Assembly: GCF_002804065.1 (NCBI RefSeq)
Contig: NZ_CP024955.1
Location: forward strand, 1,178,001-1,242,000
Direction of reading: 5' to 3'
DNA length: 64,000 bases
From: Kyrpidia spormannii
GTDB lineage: Bacteria > Bacillota > Bacilli > Kyrpidiales > Kyrpidiaceae
Positions 16,691 through 26,800 of the stretch are shown here, one piece after another (the stretch's first letter is position 1; each line of letters opens with the position of its first letter). A program made the translations under genes and the position numbers. Below the pieces are notes generated by a model, which did no database searches, was not told the DNA's origin, and saw nothing but the letters and a program-made list of their open reading frames with translations.

Positions 16691-18631
16691 ATGCGAGCTC
16701 CTATTATATGGCAACCTTCTGATGCTTACACAAATGGATCTCATTTACAACGATTTATGCAAAAGCTTAATATTGAGAGTTACGATGCACTTTACCGTTT
16801 TTCAATAGAGAACACAGATGAATTCTGGAAATCCACCCTCGAAGAACTTGGCATAGAGTGGTTCGAACCTTATAAGGTATTTGTGGATCTTGAACGGGGA
16901 AAACCATGGCCTTACTGGTTCGTGGGAGGGAAAATCAATCTAACGTACAATGCACTGCGCCGTGCTCAGGACCCCGGAGTCCGAGACCGGGTCATCCTTC
17001 GCTGGGAGGGAGAGGACGGAACGGTACGAACTCTCAGTTACGCGGAAATGGAGGAGCAAGTGGCCCGCTTTGCTGGAGTGTTGCAGATGCTGGGAGTGGG
17101 TAAAGGAGATCGAGTGGGCCTTTACATGCCGATGATTCCGGAGGCAGCCATTGCCCACCTGGCCATTGCACGCATTGGTGCCATCTCAGTGCCCATGTTT
17201 TCCGGATATGGGGTCGAGGCGGTCCTGATTCGCCTTAAAGACGCAGGGGTCAAACTTATTGTCACCGCCGACGGTTTCTACCGACGGGGAAGGGTAGTGT
17301 CGATGAAAGAGGTAGTCGACAAGGCCGCCGAAGGATACGGAAGCCTGGAAAGCATTGTGGTGGTTCGTCGGCTCGGAGTTGAGGTGTCATGGAGAGAAGG
17401 CAGGGACTGGGCTTGGGATGAACTTTTAAAGACGGCCGAACCTGTCACTATCCAGCCAATGGACGCCAATGATCCCTTTTTGATCATATATACCTCTGGT
17501 ACCACTGGGAAGCCCAAAGGGACTGTCCACTACCACGGTGGTTTACCCCTTAAAGCTACTCTCGATACCGCCCAGTTTTTCGACCTTCGAGAGGGCGAAA
17601 CTCTTTTTTGGCTCACCGACATGGGCTGGCTTGTAGGTCCTATGATAGTGAGTGCAGCGCTTACTCTTGGGGCTACGCTGGTGATGTATGAGGGAGCGCC
17701 GGATTACCCTGGGTGGCATCGCCTGGCTCGTATTATAGAGCATCATCAGGTTACTCATTTGGGGGTATCCCCAACGTTAGTACGCGCTTTAATGCAACAT
17801 GATGAGGCGCTTTCTGGTGACCTAAGCTCGTTACGAATGTTGCTTAGCACCGGTGAGGTATGGGACTCTGAATCTTACCTTTGGTTTTTCAATGAGTTCG
17901 GTGGAGGAAAACTACCCATCATCAACTTCTCAGGTGGAACAGAGATTTCCGGTGGTATCCTAGGCAACGTAATCTATCGGCCTATTAAGGTGGGTGGTTT
18001 CAACTCCGTGGCACTTGGAATTAAGGCCGCTATTTGTGACGAGATGGGACGCCCCGTCTGCAATCAGACAGGCGAATTATCGGTCCTTGAGCCGTTTGTG
18101 GGAATGACCCAGGGGTTTTGGAAGGAGCCAGACCGTTATCTAGAGACCTACTGGGGTCGGTTCAACGATATCTGGGTACATGGGGACTTGGCCTTTCAAG
18201 ACGACGATGGACAGTTCTTCATTTTGGGCCGTAGTGATGATACTTTGAAAATTGCCGGTAAGCGGCTTGGCCCGGCGGAGGTGGAGGACTTGGTTACTAC
18301 GTTGCCACACGTAACCGAAGCCGTTGCGGTGGGGATACCTCACCCTCAGAAGGGTGAGCAGCTTCTGGTGTTTGTGGTTCCCAGGGGAGAGGAAAATCCT
18401 GAGGAACTTTCGGTTGCCGTGTCGAGACTTGTTGAGGAGCGTTTAGGCAAGTCTTTTCGACCGGAGCGAGTTATTCTAGTTTCTCAGTTACCTAAGACTC
18501 GCACCGGAAAGCTGATGCGACGAGTGGTACGTCAACTCTACATGGGTGAAGTAACGGGAGATTTGTCCTCATTGGACAACCCACAGGCAATCACGGCGAT
18601 CAAGGCTGCCATCGATGGCCAGCACGGGTAA
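16691..18631 (+). CDS. AMP-forming acyl-CoA synthetase (acetoacetyl-CoA/propionyl-CoA synthetase-like)
   Basis: 646 residues with an N-terminal ACS-type cap (residues 1-60), the P-loop YTSGTTGKPKG, the aromatic FSGGTEIS motif, the hinge GRSDDTLKIAGKRLGPAE and the C-terminal RTGKLMRR with the catalytic Lys. It forms an acyl-adenylate and then the CoA thioester. The size and the N-terminal cap match acetyl-CoA-synthetase-like enzymes for short acids. Position directly behind the BadI-like gene, and downstream of a ketone carboxylase, suggests that it activates the carboxylation product (acetoacetate or a cyclic or longer beta-keto acid). AGGAGGA ribosome site lies in the end of the upstream gene, so the two are probably coupled. 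Confidence 0.88.
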   Translation: MRAPIIWQPSDAYTNGSHLQRFMQKLNIESYDALYRFSIENTDEFWKSTLEELGIEWFEPYKVFVDLERGKPWPYWFVGGKINLTYNALRRAQDPGVRDRVILRWEGEDGTVRTLSYAEMEEQVARFAGVLQMLGVGKGDRVGLYMPMIPEAAIAHLAIARIGAISVPMFSGYGVEAVLIRLKDAGVKLIVTADGFYRRGRVVSMKEVVDKAAEGYGSLESIVVVRRLGVEVSWREGRDWAWDELLKTAEPVTIQPMDANDPFLIIYTSGTTGKPKGTVHYHGGLPLKATLDTAQFFDLREGETLFWLTDMGWLVGPMIVSAALTLGATLVMYEGAPDYPGWHRLARIIEHHQVTHLGVSPTLVRALMQHDEALSGDLSSLRMLLSTGEVWDSESYLWFFNEFGGGKLPIINFSGGTEISGGILGNVIYRPIKVGGFNSVALGIKAAICDEMGRPVCNQTGELSVLEPFVGMTQGFWKEPDRYLETYWGRFNDIWVHGDLAFQDDDGQFFILGRSDDTLKIAGKRLGPAEVEDLVTTLPHVTEAVAVGIPHPQKGEQLLVFVVPRGEENPEELSVAVSRLVEERLGKSFRPERVILVSQLPKTRTGKLMRRVVRQLYMGEVTGDLSSLDNPQAITAIKAAIDGQHG

Positions 18632-19003
18632 CCGGGGTATTGCGCTGGAGGAATCGGACAGGTTAGTCAGTATTTAATGAACTATGTCCGGATTATGACC
18701 TGGATAGGAACTTGTTCACTCTAGGAAGATCTATAGTGAATATAATTGTATATAAAAATAATAGCAACTTAAAAAACGCACATGTGGGATCAGTATATTT
18801 ATCATTGTGGTTGCTATGCATCTTAGTATCTTTTCCGGTTTGTCTAGAATAAAATTTATAAATGTCTGATTCCCAAAACGATTATTTTGGATGGTGTAGA
18901 TGCTTCCCGAGGTGGTCGACTGATTGCGGCCAAAGGCATTGGTGTGGTTGCGAAGTGCTATATAGACAGTCAACCTAGGGGGAAGATACAGGAGGGTTAA
19001 ATC
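18632..19003. other. Non-coding stretch before the IclR gene
   Basis: AT-rich. ATAGCAAC (18761-18768) and GTTGCTAT (18810-18817) form an inverted repeat 41 bases apart. Bases 18883-18975 read as a possible protein relic (IILDGVDASRGGRLIAAKG) without start. An operator for the IclR protein could lie here. Confidence 0.4.
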
Positions 19004-19786
19004 TTGGACGAAAAATATATTATTCCATCGGTAGACCAAGCCTGTCGACTCCTGCATCTGCTCAGCCGGATGCAACACAGGAACAAGACCTTCGGGGAAA
19101 TATGCAAACTGCTGCAAACCCCGCGAACCACGTGCCTACGTCTGTTGAAGACGTTGGTCGCCCAAGGGTTAGTTCATTATGACGAGCGGACTCGTCGATA
19201 TAATCTTGGACCCTATCTCGTGGTGCTTGGTGCGCGGGCAGCAGAGTCCTTAGATTATCTGGAGATAACCAAGTTCGCAGTCACCGAGGTTGCCAGGAAG
19301 ACAGGTTTGACGACGGTGGCCGCTCAGAGGATCCGCAAAGACCGGTTGACTTATGTGGTCAAAGAAGACAGTATCAGCAATGTACACGTCACCGTGTCCC
19401 TGGGGCAACAGTTTCCTATCGATCGCGGATCTTTCGGAAAATGTTTCTGTGCTTATATGGACGACAAGGAGTTACGGGATGTTGCTGCAGAGCGTTATGG
19501 AGAAGTGTTCATATCGGAATTGGATCAAATCCGACGTCAGGGATACGCCTTGAGTTACCAGGAACAGGTCAAAGGGATCAACGGGGTGGCAGCACCGGTT
19601 TTTGATTCCTCGGGCCGGGTGTTGCTGGCTATTGCCTGCATCGGAATCGCGGATCAGTTTCCGACAGATAAGATGAACGAATGTGGAGAACGACTGAAGG
19701 AAATCGCGATGCGGGTGACTCGTGAAATGGGAGGTTATTTTCCAGAAGTAGAGGAACTTACGGAAAGAGCAGAAAGGTTACCCTGA
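19004..19786 (+). CDS. IclR-family transcriptional regulator
   Basis: 260 residues from TTG with GGAGGG eight bases upstream. The N-terminal winged helix-turn-helix spans residues 8-65 (FGEICKLLQTPRTTCLRLLKTL as recognition part) and the C-terminal effector domain has the GSFGKCFCAY and GINGVAAPVFD segments of IclR_C. IclR proteins commonly sense small organic acids or aromatic intermediates and control adjacent catabolic operons. It sits between the ligase gene and the citrate-synthase-like gene, all in one direction, so it is the likely regulator of this island. Confidence 0.92.
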   Translation: MDEKYIIPSVDQACRLLHLLSRMQHRNKTFGEICKLLQTPRTTCLRLLKTLVAQGLVHYDERTRRYNLGPYLVVLGARAAESLDYLEITKFAVTEVARKTGLTTVAAQRIRKDRLTYVVKEDSISNVHVTVSLGQQFPIDRGSFGKCFCAYMDDKELRDVAAERYGEVFISELDQIRRQGYALSYQEQVKGINGVAAPVFDSSGRVLLAIACIGIADQFPTDKMNECGERLKEIAMRVTREMGGYFPEVEELTERAERLP

Positions 19787-20515
19787 ATCGAAATGAGCCC
19801 ATGTCCGCGAAGTTCGATCTCCGCACGTTCCATCGGAGGTCCCTCTGTTTCATCGCCTTGCCACATGAAGAAAAGGTTAGCGAAAGGCAGGACGAAGGAG
19901 CCTTTGATAGTGTGAAGGGCCTTTCCTGCCTTGGAGAGGAATTTCGAGGTGTGATGAGGGTGTGAAATTCGGTGGGGGGACTTAGGATGGTGTCCCGTTA
20001 ACGGAATTTACCCATTTGGCCAGATGACTTTCTGTCTATGGTTATGGGACTTTGATTCCATCAAGACTTGCGCAGAATATCATCGTACCGCTGCGCTATT
20101 TCGCGGTTTACTTGTCGGCAAGCAAATCCGGCTCCCCCTCTGCCAGAGGGAGGAGCAGTTGTCAAGGAAGGGACCAAAGGTCCAGCGTCAGCGGCCCTTA
20201 CAGCCCGACGACCGATCGCAATTTATAGACGAGGGCAAAGGCCGTAGCATGAATGCGACATCGCGCAATATCGGGAGCGTGTGTCCAATCTATAGGAGTT
20301 AATCCGGTGCCAATCTTACGCATATCAGCCTGCTGGCCGTGGTCTATATACAGGTTTTCGGGCCAAGGCTCTTCCTCGCAAAATAAAAACCTACGGGACT
20401 AGGAAGTTGACAAGCCTCGTTCATATCAAAGGGCAAAGTGTGCGATAAATCTGCGACTAGGACAGAGAGTCACGTATGAAATGACTAACGAAAGGAGAAA
20501 TGGCAGAAACGTATC
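19787..20515. other. Long intergenic stretch, no supported gene
   Basis: A 92-residue frame at 20024-20302 has no ribosome site or known similarity. A stem-loop of about 10 bp (CTCCCCCTCT/AGAGGGAGGAG) lies at 20132-20154. An AAAGGAG site at 20491-20497 serves the next gene. Parts may be IS debris. Confidence 0.5.
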
Positions 20516-21298
20516 ATGAGTACCTCAAAGGAGTTGCGATCAGATATTGCCTGGAGTACTGCAGACCGCGTAGTTGTCAAAGGTTTCGACCTCGCGAAAG
20601 ATCTTTTAGGACAAATAAACCTAGGAGATATGGCGTTTATTGAAATTTTTGATCGATTGCCGACCTCGGATGAGTCCGTTATGTTAAATGCACTTTTGGT
20701 TAGTTTTGTTGAACATGGCTTGACTCCCAGCGCCTTAGTAACGCGCCTTACCTATTTAGGAGCTCCTGAGTCATTTCAGGCTGCTATCGCGGCTGGTATT
20801 TTGGGGCTTGGTACGGTGTTTGTTGGCACAGTGGAGGGTTCAGCCCGGATGTTACAGGAGGCGCTAGAGGGAGTCCCTTCGGAAGAACCTCTTGATACTA
20901 TTGCGAAAGAGATTGTGGCGCGGCATCGACAGGCAAACCAAAAGATACCCGGAATTGGTCATCCTATTCATAAACCGATTGATCCTCGTGCTGAACGATT
21001 ATTAGAGATTGCTACAGATTGTGGGTTTTCAGGAAGATACGTTCAGCTGATGTGGCTTGTGTCGCGTGTTGCGTCTGAGCACTATTCAAAGACGTTGCCG
21101 GTTAATGTAACTGGCGCGATTGGGGCTATTGCTAGCGAGATGGCGATACCGTGGAATGTCTGTCGTGGGCTGGGTGTTATTGCTCGGTCCGTAGGGTTGA
21201 TTGGACATATTCGTGAAGAAATGGGTCAACCGATTGCTCGCGAGATATGGTTTCGTACTGAAGCAGAGGCGACGCGTCATCTTAGACCCGATCTTTAA
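20516..21298 (+). CDS. Citrate-synthase-superfamily protein, citryl-CoA-lyase-like, with altered active site
   Basis: 260 residues, which is the length of the single-domain citryl-CoA-lyase group rather than of citrate synthase. The first catalytic His is in VEHGLTPS (His67) and the second in GIGHPIHKPIDPRAE (His149). Relatives have Asp in an NVD-G segment; this protein has LPVNVTGAIG, placing Thr199 at the catalytic Asp. The Arg/His-rich tail GLIGHIREEMGQP is present. It may cleave or form a C-C bond in a CoA thioester, or bind one without classical catalysis. It closes the AT-rich island and is followed by a strong terminator. Confidence 0.75.
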   Translation: MSTSKELRSDIAWSTADRVVVKGFDLAKDLLGQINLGDMAFIEIFDRLPTSDESVMLNALLVSFVEHGLTPSALVTRLTYLGAPESFQAAIAAGILGLGTVFVGTVEGSARMLQEALEGVPSEEPLDTIAKEIVARHRQANQKIPGIGHPIHKPIDPRAERLLEIATDCGFSGRYVQLMWLVSRVASEHYSKTLPVNVTGAIGAIASEMAIPWNVCRGLGVIARSVGLIGHIREEMGQPIAREIWFRTEAEATRHLRPDL

Positions 21299-21394
21299 CT
21301 GTTATCGATATGCCATAATGCCCGAATGCTAACGGGATTGCCTGTCCAAACATGGGTAGAATGACCTGCGTGAATACATTGTAGGATCAGTTAA

Positions 21395-21428
21395 GGCCGA
21401 CAAGAGGAGATTCTCGTCGGCCGTTTTT
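21395..21428 (+). terminator. Rho-independent terminator
   Basis: GGCCGAC (21395-21401) pairs with GTCGGCC (21416-21422), with inner GAG/CTC pairing, followed by TTTTT. It closes the transcription unit of the citryl-CoA-lyase-like gene. Confidence 0.85.
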
Positions 21429-21552
21429 CGTGTGCCCGGCATGGTGTCAAGACCGAAATAAATTTCCTCGAAAAGATCAATCGAAAATTCCCCAGTTGCA
21501 TCAGTGGTGGTTAGCATGTGGTCCCAGGAAACTGAACAAGCGACAGGGTCGC

Positions 21553-23001
21553 GGCGTTGTCCCAGGTTTCGTGGAAATTTGAAGGTGGCGGTCTCCTAAA
21601 CCCGTTTGGTATAACGGGATTGGGCACAACGAAGAAAGGAGAACGCCACCTATGAAATCAAGGGTACATCAAATTGTGAGAAATGACCAGAGCCTTTTTT
21701 CGACACTAGATCCTTCTCAGCAGTTCACCCTCCAACTGTCGCTACTGGACGTGATGGAGAGCGCGAAAGAGGGACTCATGGCCTTGGCGGTTCAAACCGG
21801 GCTTCGAGTGATTCAACTCATGATGCGAGAGGAAGTCGAAGCTTTGGTGGGCCCCAAAGGGAAACACAATCCAAAGCGCAAGGCTGTGCGACACGGAAAG
21901 GAAAAGGGCTCCGTGATGCTTGGGGGCCGGAAGGTGGCTGTGGAAAAAGTTCGGGTACGCAGCGTCGACGGTCATGAAATCCCGCTGGAGACCTACCAGG
22001 CTTTTCAGGATCCAACGCTGCTGACCCAGGCCGCGTTGGAGCGGATGATTCATGGCTTGTCGACCCGAAACTATGCGTTTGGTCTTGAGCCGGTCGGAAA
22101 CGAGGTGGAAACCTCCGGCACGAGCAAGAGCGCCGTTAGCCGGCGTTTCATTGCCGCCACGAAGAAGCTGCTCGAAAAACTCATGCAGCGGCGCCTGGAC
22201 GACCGCCGGTACGTGGCGCTAGTTATTGACGGGATCGTCATGGCGGACCACACCGTAGTGGCGGCATTAGGGATTGACGTAGGGGGACAGAAGCAGATCC
22301 TGGGCGTCTGGGAGGGAGCGACAGAGAATGCGACAGTGTGTAAAGGACTGCTGACCGATCTTGTGGACCGGGGACTGAAACCCGATGATGGGATCCTGGT
22401 CGTCATCGACGGGAGTAAGGCTTTGCGTGCCGCAGTACGGGACGTGTTTGGAGAGACGGCATTGGTTCAGCGGTGTCAGGTGCACAAGGAGCGCAATGTC
22501 CTGGAGCATCTGCCGGAGAAACAGCGAGATTGGGTCAAGAGGCAATTGCGGGAGGCCTGGCGCCAGGAGACCGAAAAAGAGGCACTGGCGGCCCTGCGGC
22601 GCTTGGCGGCACAACTTGAGAAGGCGTATCCAGGAGCAGCAGCCAGTTTGCGCGAGGGGATGGAAGAGACCGTGACCGTGATCCGGCTGGGAGTTCCGGA
22701 ACTGCTTCGGGGAACTCTGCGCTCGACGAATGCGATCGAATCAGCCAATGAGAAGGTGGGATGGTGAGTCGGAACGTCAAGCGCTGGCAGAATGGGGAAC
22801 AGGTTCTGCGCTGGGCGGCTGCAGGATTTTTGGAGGCGGAGAAAAAGTTCAGGACCGTCAAGGGATTTCGCCAAATCCCTCTGCTCCTTGATGCATTACA
22901 CAAATGTGTACATCCTCAACCACAGCAGGAAAACAAATCCATCACCGCGTAAATCGAAGAAAAAGGCCGTCACGAAAATCCACGACGACCGGGACAACCT
23001 C
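21553..23001 (+). mobile_element. IS256-family element, copy 3, no target duplication
   Basis: 1448-1449 bp, both ends conserved, same orientation as copies 1 and 2. Flanks AGGGTCGC and TAAGCGGG do not match, so the left and right sides were probably brought together by recombination between copies or by deletion. Confidence 0.92.
21652..22952 (+). pseudogene. IS256-family transposase, frameshifted
   Basis: Nearly identical to the transposase at 13445 up to NEKV (residue 369). One C is missing at about 22757 (AAGGTGGGATGG instead of AAGGTGCGGATGG), giving a stop two codons later. The rest of the protein continues in the next frame from 22761 to 22952. Catalytic Asp193, Asp253 and Glu363 lie before the shift but the C-terminal 64 residues are lost. 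Confidence 0.92.
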
Positions 23002-23004
23002 TAA

Positions 23005-23777
23005 GCGGGAGGAGGTGCGCCTCAAGCACCGGATCGACGAGATATACACAGATCACCCGGCGTATGGGTCTCGACGGATGACTGCCGTACTACGCCGTGA
23101 GGGGGGATGTCAATCGTAAACGTGTACAACGCTGCATGCGAGAGATGGAAATTGCAGGAGTATGCCCTGGCCGAACCTCAGCAAACGGAATGTTCAGCAT
23201 CAAGTCTATCCGTACTTGCTGCGCAACGTTCGGGCCAGTCACAACAACCATGTATGGGGGATTGATATCACCTATATTCGGCTCAAAAAAGGCTGGATGT
23301 ACCTAATGGCTGTAATCGATTGGCATTCTCGGTACATTGTGAGCTGGCGACTGGACAGACCATGGACATTCAGTTTGTCCTAGCCGCCGCTCAATCGGCT
23401 CTCGAACAGGGGAAACCGGAGATCTGGAACAGCGACCAAGGAAGTCATTTCACCAGTCCACAGTACATGAAATTGCTGAAAGAGGCGGGTGTGCAAATCA
23501 GCATGGACGGCCGGAACAGGCTGTGGATAACATCTTCACCGAGCGGTTCTGGCGGACGCTCAAGTACGAAGAGGTGTACACGAAAGAGTACGCCAACCCC
23601 AGGGAGGCGAGGGAGTCCATCAGAACGTTCATTCACCATTACAATCATGAGCGGCCACACCAATCGCTGGGGTACCACACACCTGCCGAGATTTACCTGA
23701 AGGGAATGAGGCCAGAAGACCCTATACGTCCTCAAGTCTCTACCGAACATACATATTGTGGAAAGGAGAGTGCTTAA
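23005..23777 (+). pseudogene. IS3-family (IS150/IS2-like) OrfB transposase remnant, several frameshifts
   Basis: Pieces of one integrase-type transposase appear in order in different frames: HRIDEIYTDHPAYGSRRM, then RKRVQRCMREMEIAG, then HVWGIDITYIRLKKGWMYL (first catalytic Asp), then IWNSDQGSHFTSPQYMKLL (second Asp), then FTERFWRTLKYEEVY and HHYNHERPHQSLGY (Glu region). At least four shifts break it. It begins directly at the right end of IS256 copy 3; the N-terminal part and OrfA are missing. Confidence 0.88.
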
Positions 23778-24168
23778 AGACAAGGGGAAGCCGCTTTGCT
23801 CCTCCCCTCTGGCCTTTGGCCATTCACCCCTCCTGCTCCTCCAACAACGAGGGAACGGGTCGGTGGAGAGTCGAGGATATAGCTTAGCAACGCCGGAAAT
23901 TTTGTCTTGACAACTGGGACCACCGTAACCCTCCGGCGTATGGGTGACGAACTGCGCGAAGGGAACGCCGCCGGAGCCGGGTATGTACTCATCCGCGACA
24001 CCGCCCGGGGGTCGGCGGAGAATGCGTGAAGGTTTCGAAGTGGGGAGGCGGACGGGATGGAAGCTTTCAAAATGGGGAGCGCAAGAGGGAAAGCGGTTCT
24101 ACAAGTGGCTGGAACAAAAGATTGACGACCCGCCTTCTTTACTGACATTACACATTATTTCAAATATT
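23778..24168. other. Decayed coding DNA, no intact gene
   Basis: On the plus strand 23926-24029 reads TTVTLRRMGDELREGNAAG and on to a TGA, a coding-like fragment with no start that I cannot assign. The rest shows nothing. Confidence 0.4.
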
Positions 24169-24321
24169 TTACGCCGTCAGCCAATCTAAGGACTGGTTAT
24201 CGAAAAGACGGTTATTATGGCTGTCACGCTGTACATTTGGGACCAGTCCCTTATCGGTATAGAAGCGAACGGTATGTTCCGTCAGACCAAGCAGTCTAGC
24301 GACTTCTTTCACAGTGTACAT
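24169..24321 (-). pseudogene. MerR-family regulator, N-terminal DNA-binding part only
   Basis: From ATG (GAGGTG eight bases upstream) 50 residues are read: MYTVKEVARLLGLTEHTVRF then YTDKGLVPNVQRD, NNRLFD and DWL, the exact helix-turn-helix plus wing of MerR proteins of the type that control aldo/keto reductase and SDR genes. A TAA then cuts the protein; the dimerisation helix and effector domain are missing. A matching 19-base-spacer promoter lies divergently upstream, and an SDR and an aldo/keto reductase follow downstream on the other strand, so this was probably their regulator. Confidence 0.82.
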
Positions 24322-24352
24322 CGTACAACACCTCAAGATTTTGATCGCCAGC

Positions 24353-24383
24353 TTGACTTCGTGTTACTCGAATGTTGTACGCT
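24353..24383 (+). promoter_or_regulatory. MerR-type promoter with 19-base spacer
   Basis: TTGACT (24353-24358) and TACGCT (24378-24383) are 19 bases apart, the over-long spacer typical of MerR-controlled promoters. The spacer contains CTTCGTGTTACTCGAATG, an imperfect dyad of the kind bound by such regulators. Confidence 0.55.
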
Positions 24384-24461
24384 CGTTGTAGTTCAAGCCA
24401 CTTGAACTTGTAAACCCTGCCTCGAGCGGATATCAACGGGGCGAAAATCAGGAGTCGATAC

Positions 24462-24611
24462 ATGAGCACTTGGTCTGAGGATGAGCTGCGTAAAATCGCC
24501 GAGGCGGATGACTTGCATATTTCACCCTTTTGCGAGGAAGGAGTTACCTGAGGCGCCCCGACCTGGATCTGGTCAGTCGTCGTCGGTGACCCGGTGTATG
24601 CGCGCGCCTAC
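24462..24611 (+). pseudogene. DUF2255-family protein, N-terminal part with in-frame TGA
   Basis: ATG with AGGAG upstream opens MSTWSEDELRKIAEADDLHI then SPFCEEGVT, stop TGA 24549-24551, and without frame change GAPTWIWSVVVGDPVYARAY. This matches the start of DUF2255 proteins, where the stop position is normally Tyr. After ARAY the sequence jumps to a transporter fragment. Confidence 0.65.
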
Positions 24612-24864
24612 ATCTTGTTCATGGTCGTTTGGGCCGGTGCAGAACTATAACCTGTTGTCACTTGCACCTGAGGCGTCCGGCATTGCCCTGAGTTTGAACA
24701 TTTCCTTTGTGCAGTTCGGTTTTGCCACTGGTGCAGCAGCCGGAGGCGTGGTGGTCAATGGCTCGACCATAATGGCCATCGGTTGGATGGGTGCAGTAGC
24801 GGGGACCGCAGCGTTGTTGGTGGCGTTCGTCTTGCATCGATGGATTGGCAGGTATAGACGATAG
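24612..24864 (+). pseudogene. MFS transporter, C-terminal fragment
   Basis: Starts with ILFMVVWAGAEL in one frame, then from about 24642 in another frame NYNLLSLAPEASGIALSLN, followed by two hydrophobic helices and a basic end HRWIGRYRR. This is the last third of a DHA1-type drug efflux permease, where LAPEASGIALSLNxS is characteristic. It is fused to the DUF2255 relic by deletion. Confidence 0.7.
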
Positions 24865-24907
24865 GCGAGGTTTAGGTGGTCAACAACGTCGGAAGGGAGT
24901 GTTTTGC

Positions 24908-25654
24908 ATGGAGAATCGAATCCATGGAAAGGTCGTCGTCATCACGGGCGCCAGCAGCGGGCTGGGCGAAGCCACCGCGCGCCATCTGTCGGCCCAGGGG
25001 GCCATCGTGGTGTTGGGGGCACGGCGTGAGGCACGCCTTCGGGCGCTGGTCGATGATTTGAAGGCACAGGGTGGACAGGCCCTCGCGGTGAAAACGGATG
25101 TCACGCGGTACGAGGACGTGAAGCACCTGGTCGACTCCGCGGTGGAGGCGTACCAGCGGATCGACGTGATGATCAACAACGCTGGGCTGATGCCTCATTC
25201 GCCGCTGGAGCGCCTGAAAATCGAGGATTGGAACCGGACCATCGACGTGAACATCAAGGGGGTGCTGTACGGCATCGCGGCGGCACTTCCCTATATGAAG
25301 GTGCAGAAGTCCGGGCACATCATCAACGTCTCCTCCGTGGCGGGGCACAAGGTCCGCGCCGGAGGCGTGGTTTACGCGGCGACCAAGCACGCCGTGCGCG
25401 CCCTGACGGAAGGGTTGCGCCAGGAGGTCAAACCGTACAACATCCGGACGACGGTGATTTCTCCGGGTGCGGTCGACACGGAGCTGCCGGACAGCATCAC
25501 GGAACCGGACGTGTCCGCCGAGATGCACCAGTTTTACGCTACGTACGCCATCCCCGCTGATTCGTTCGCGCGGGCGGTCGCCTATGCCATCAATGAGCCG
25601 GAAGAGGTGGACGTCAACGAGATCCTGTTCCGTCCGACGCGCCAGGAGCTGTAA
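24908..25654 (+). CDS. SDR-family oxidoreductase
   Basis: 248 residues from ATG 24908 with GGAAGGGAG upstream; an earlier in-frame ATG at 24845 overlaps the MFS relic. Classical SDR with TGASSGLG (residues 13-20), NNAG (90-93), Ser142/143, Tyr156 and Lys160 in YAATK. The C-terminal ends with [15 protein letters not shown], as in the YvaG/serine-3-dehydrogenase-like group that reduces diverse carbonyls with NADPH. It is followed 54 bases later by an aldo/keto reductase; both were probably under the MerR regulator now truncated upstream. Confidence 0.9.
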   Translation: MENRIHGKVVVITGASSGLGEATARHLSAQGAIVVLGARREARLRALVDDLKAQGGQALAVKTDVTRYEDVKHLVDSAVEAYQRIDVMINNAGLMPHSPLERLKIEDWNRTIDVNIKGVLYGIAAALPYMKVQKSGHIINVSSVAGHKVRAGGVVYAATKHAVRALTEGLRQEVKPYNIRTTVISPGAVDTELPDSITEPDVSAEMHQFYATYAIPADSFARAVAYAINEPEEVDVNEILFRPTRQEL

Positions 25655-25669
25655 TTCGTCCGGGCCTAG

Positions 25670-26695
<1,026 letters not shown>

Positions 26696-26737
26696 CCAAA
26701 AGATGGCCCTGTCCGGTTGGGGCAGGGTCATCACCGT

Positions 26738-26753
26738 GCGTTTGCGCAAACGC
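26738..26753. promoter_or_regulatory. Perfect 16-bp palindrome, candidate operator
   Basis: GCGTTTGCGCAAACGC, fully self-complementary, 48 bases before the alcohol dehydrogenase start. A CCCTG/CAGGG stem at 26707-26727 precedes it. It could be a regulator site or part of a terminator for the aldo/keto reductase. Confidence 0.45.
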
Positions 26754-26800
26754 GGCGGGATGAACGTTGAGGTTATCCGAGTGAAAGGGGAAGTTGTAGC

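Noticed and set aside
20024-20302. A 92-residue gene between IclR and the citryl-CoA-lyase-like gene
   Set aside because: No ribosome site, low-complexity basic sequence and no recognisable similarity.
13347-23001. IS256 copies 2 and 3 as a composite transposon carrying the SDR-hydrolase-ligase-IclR-lyase genes
   Set aside because: Copy 2 has its own 8-bp duplication on both sides, so it inserted alone; copy 3 has no matching flank and is frameshifted. No outer duplication common to both was found.
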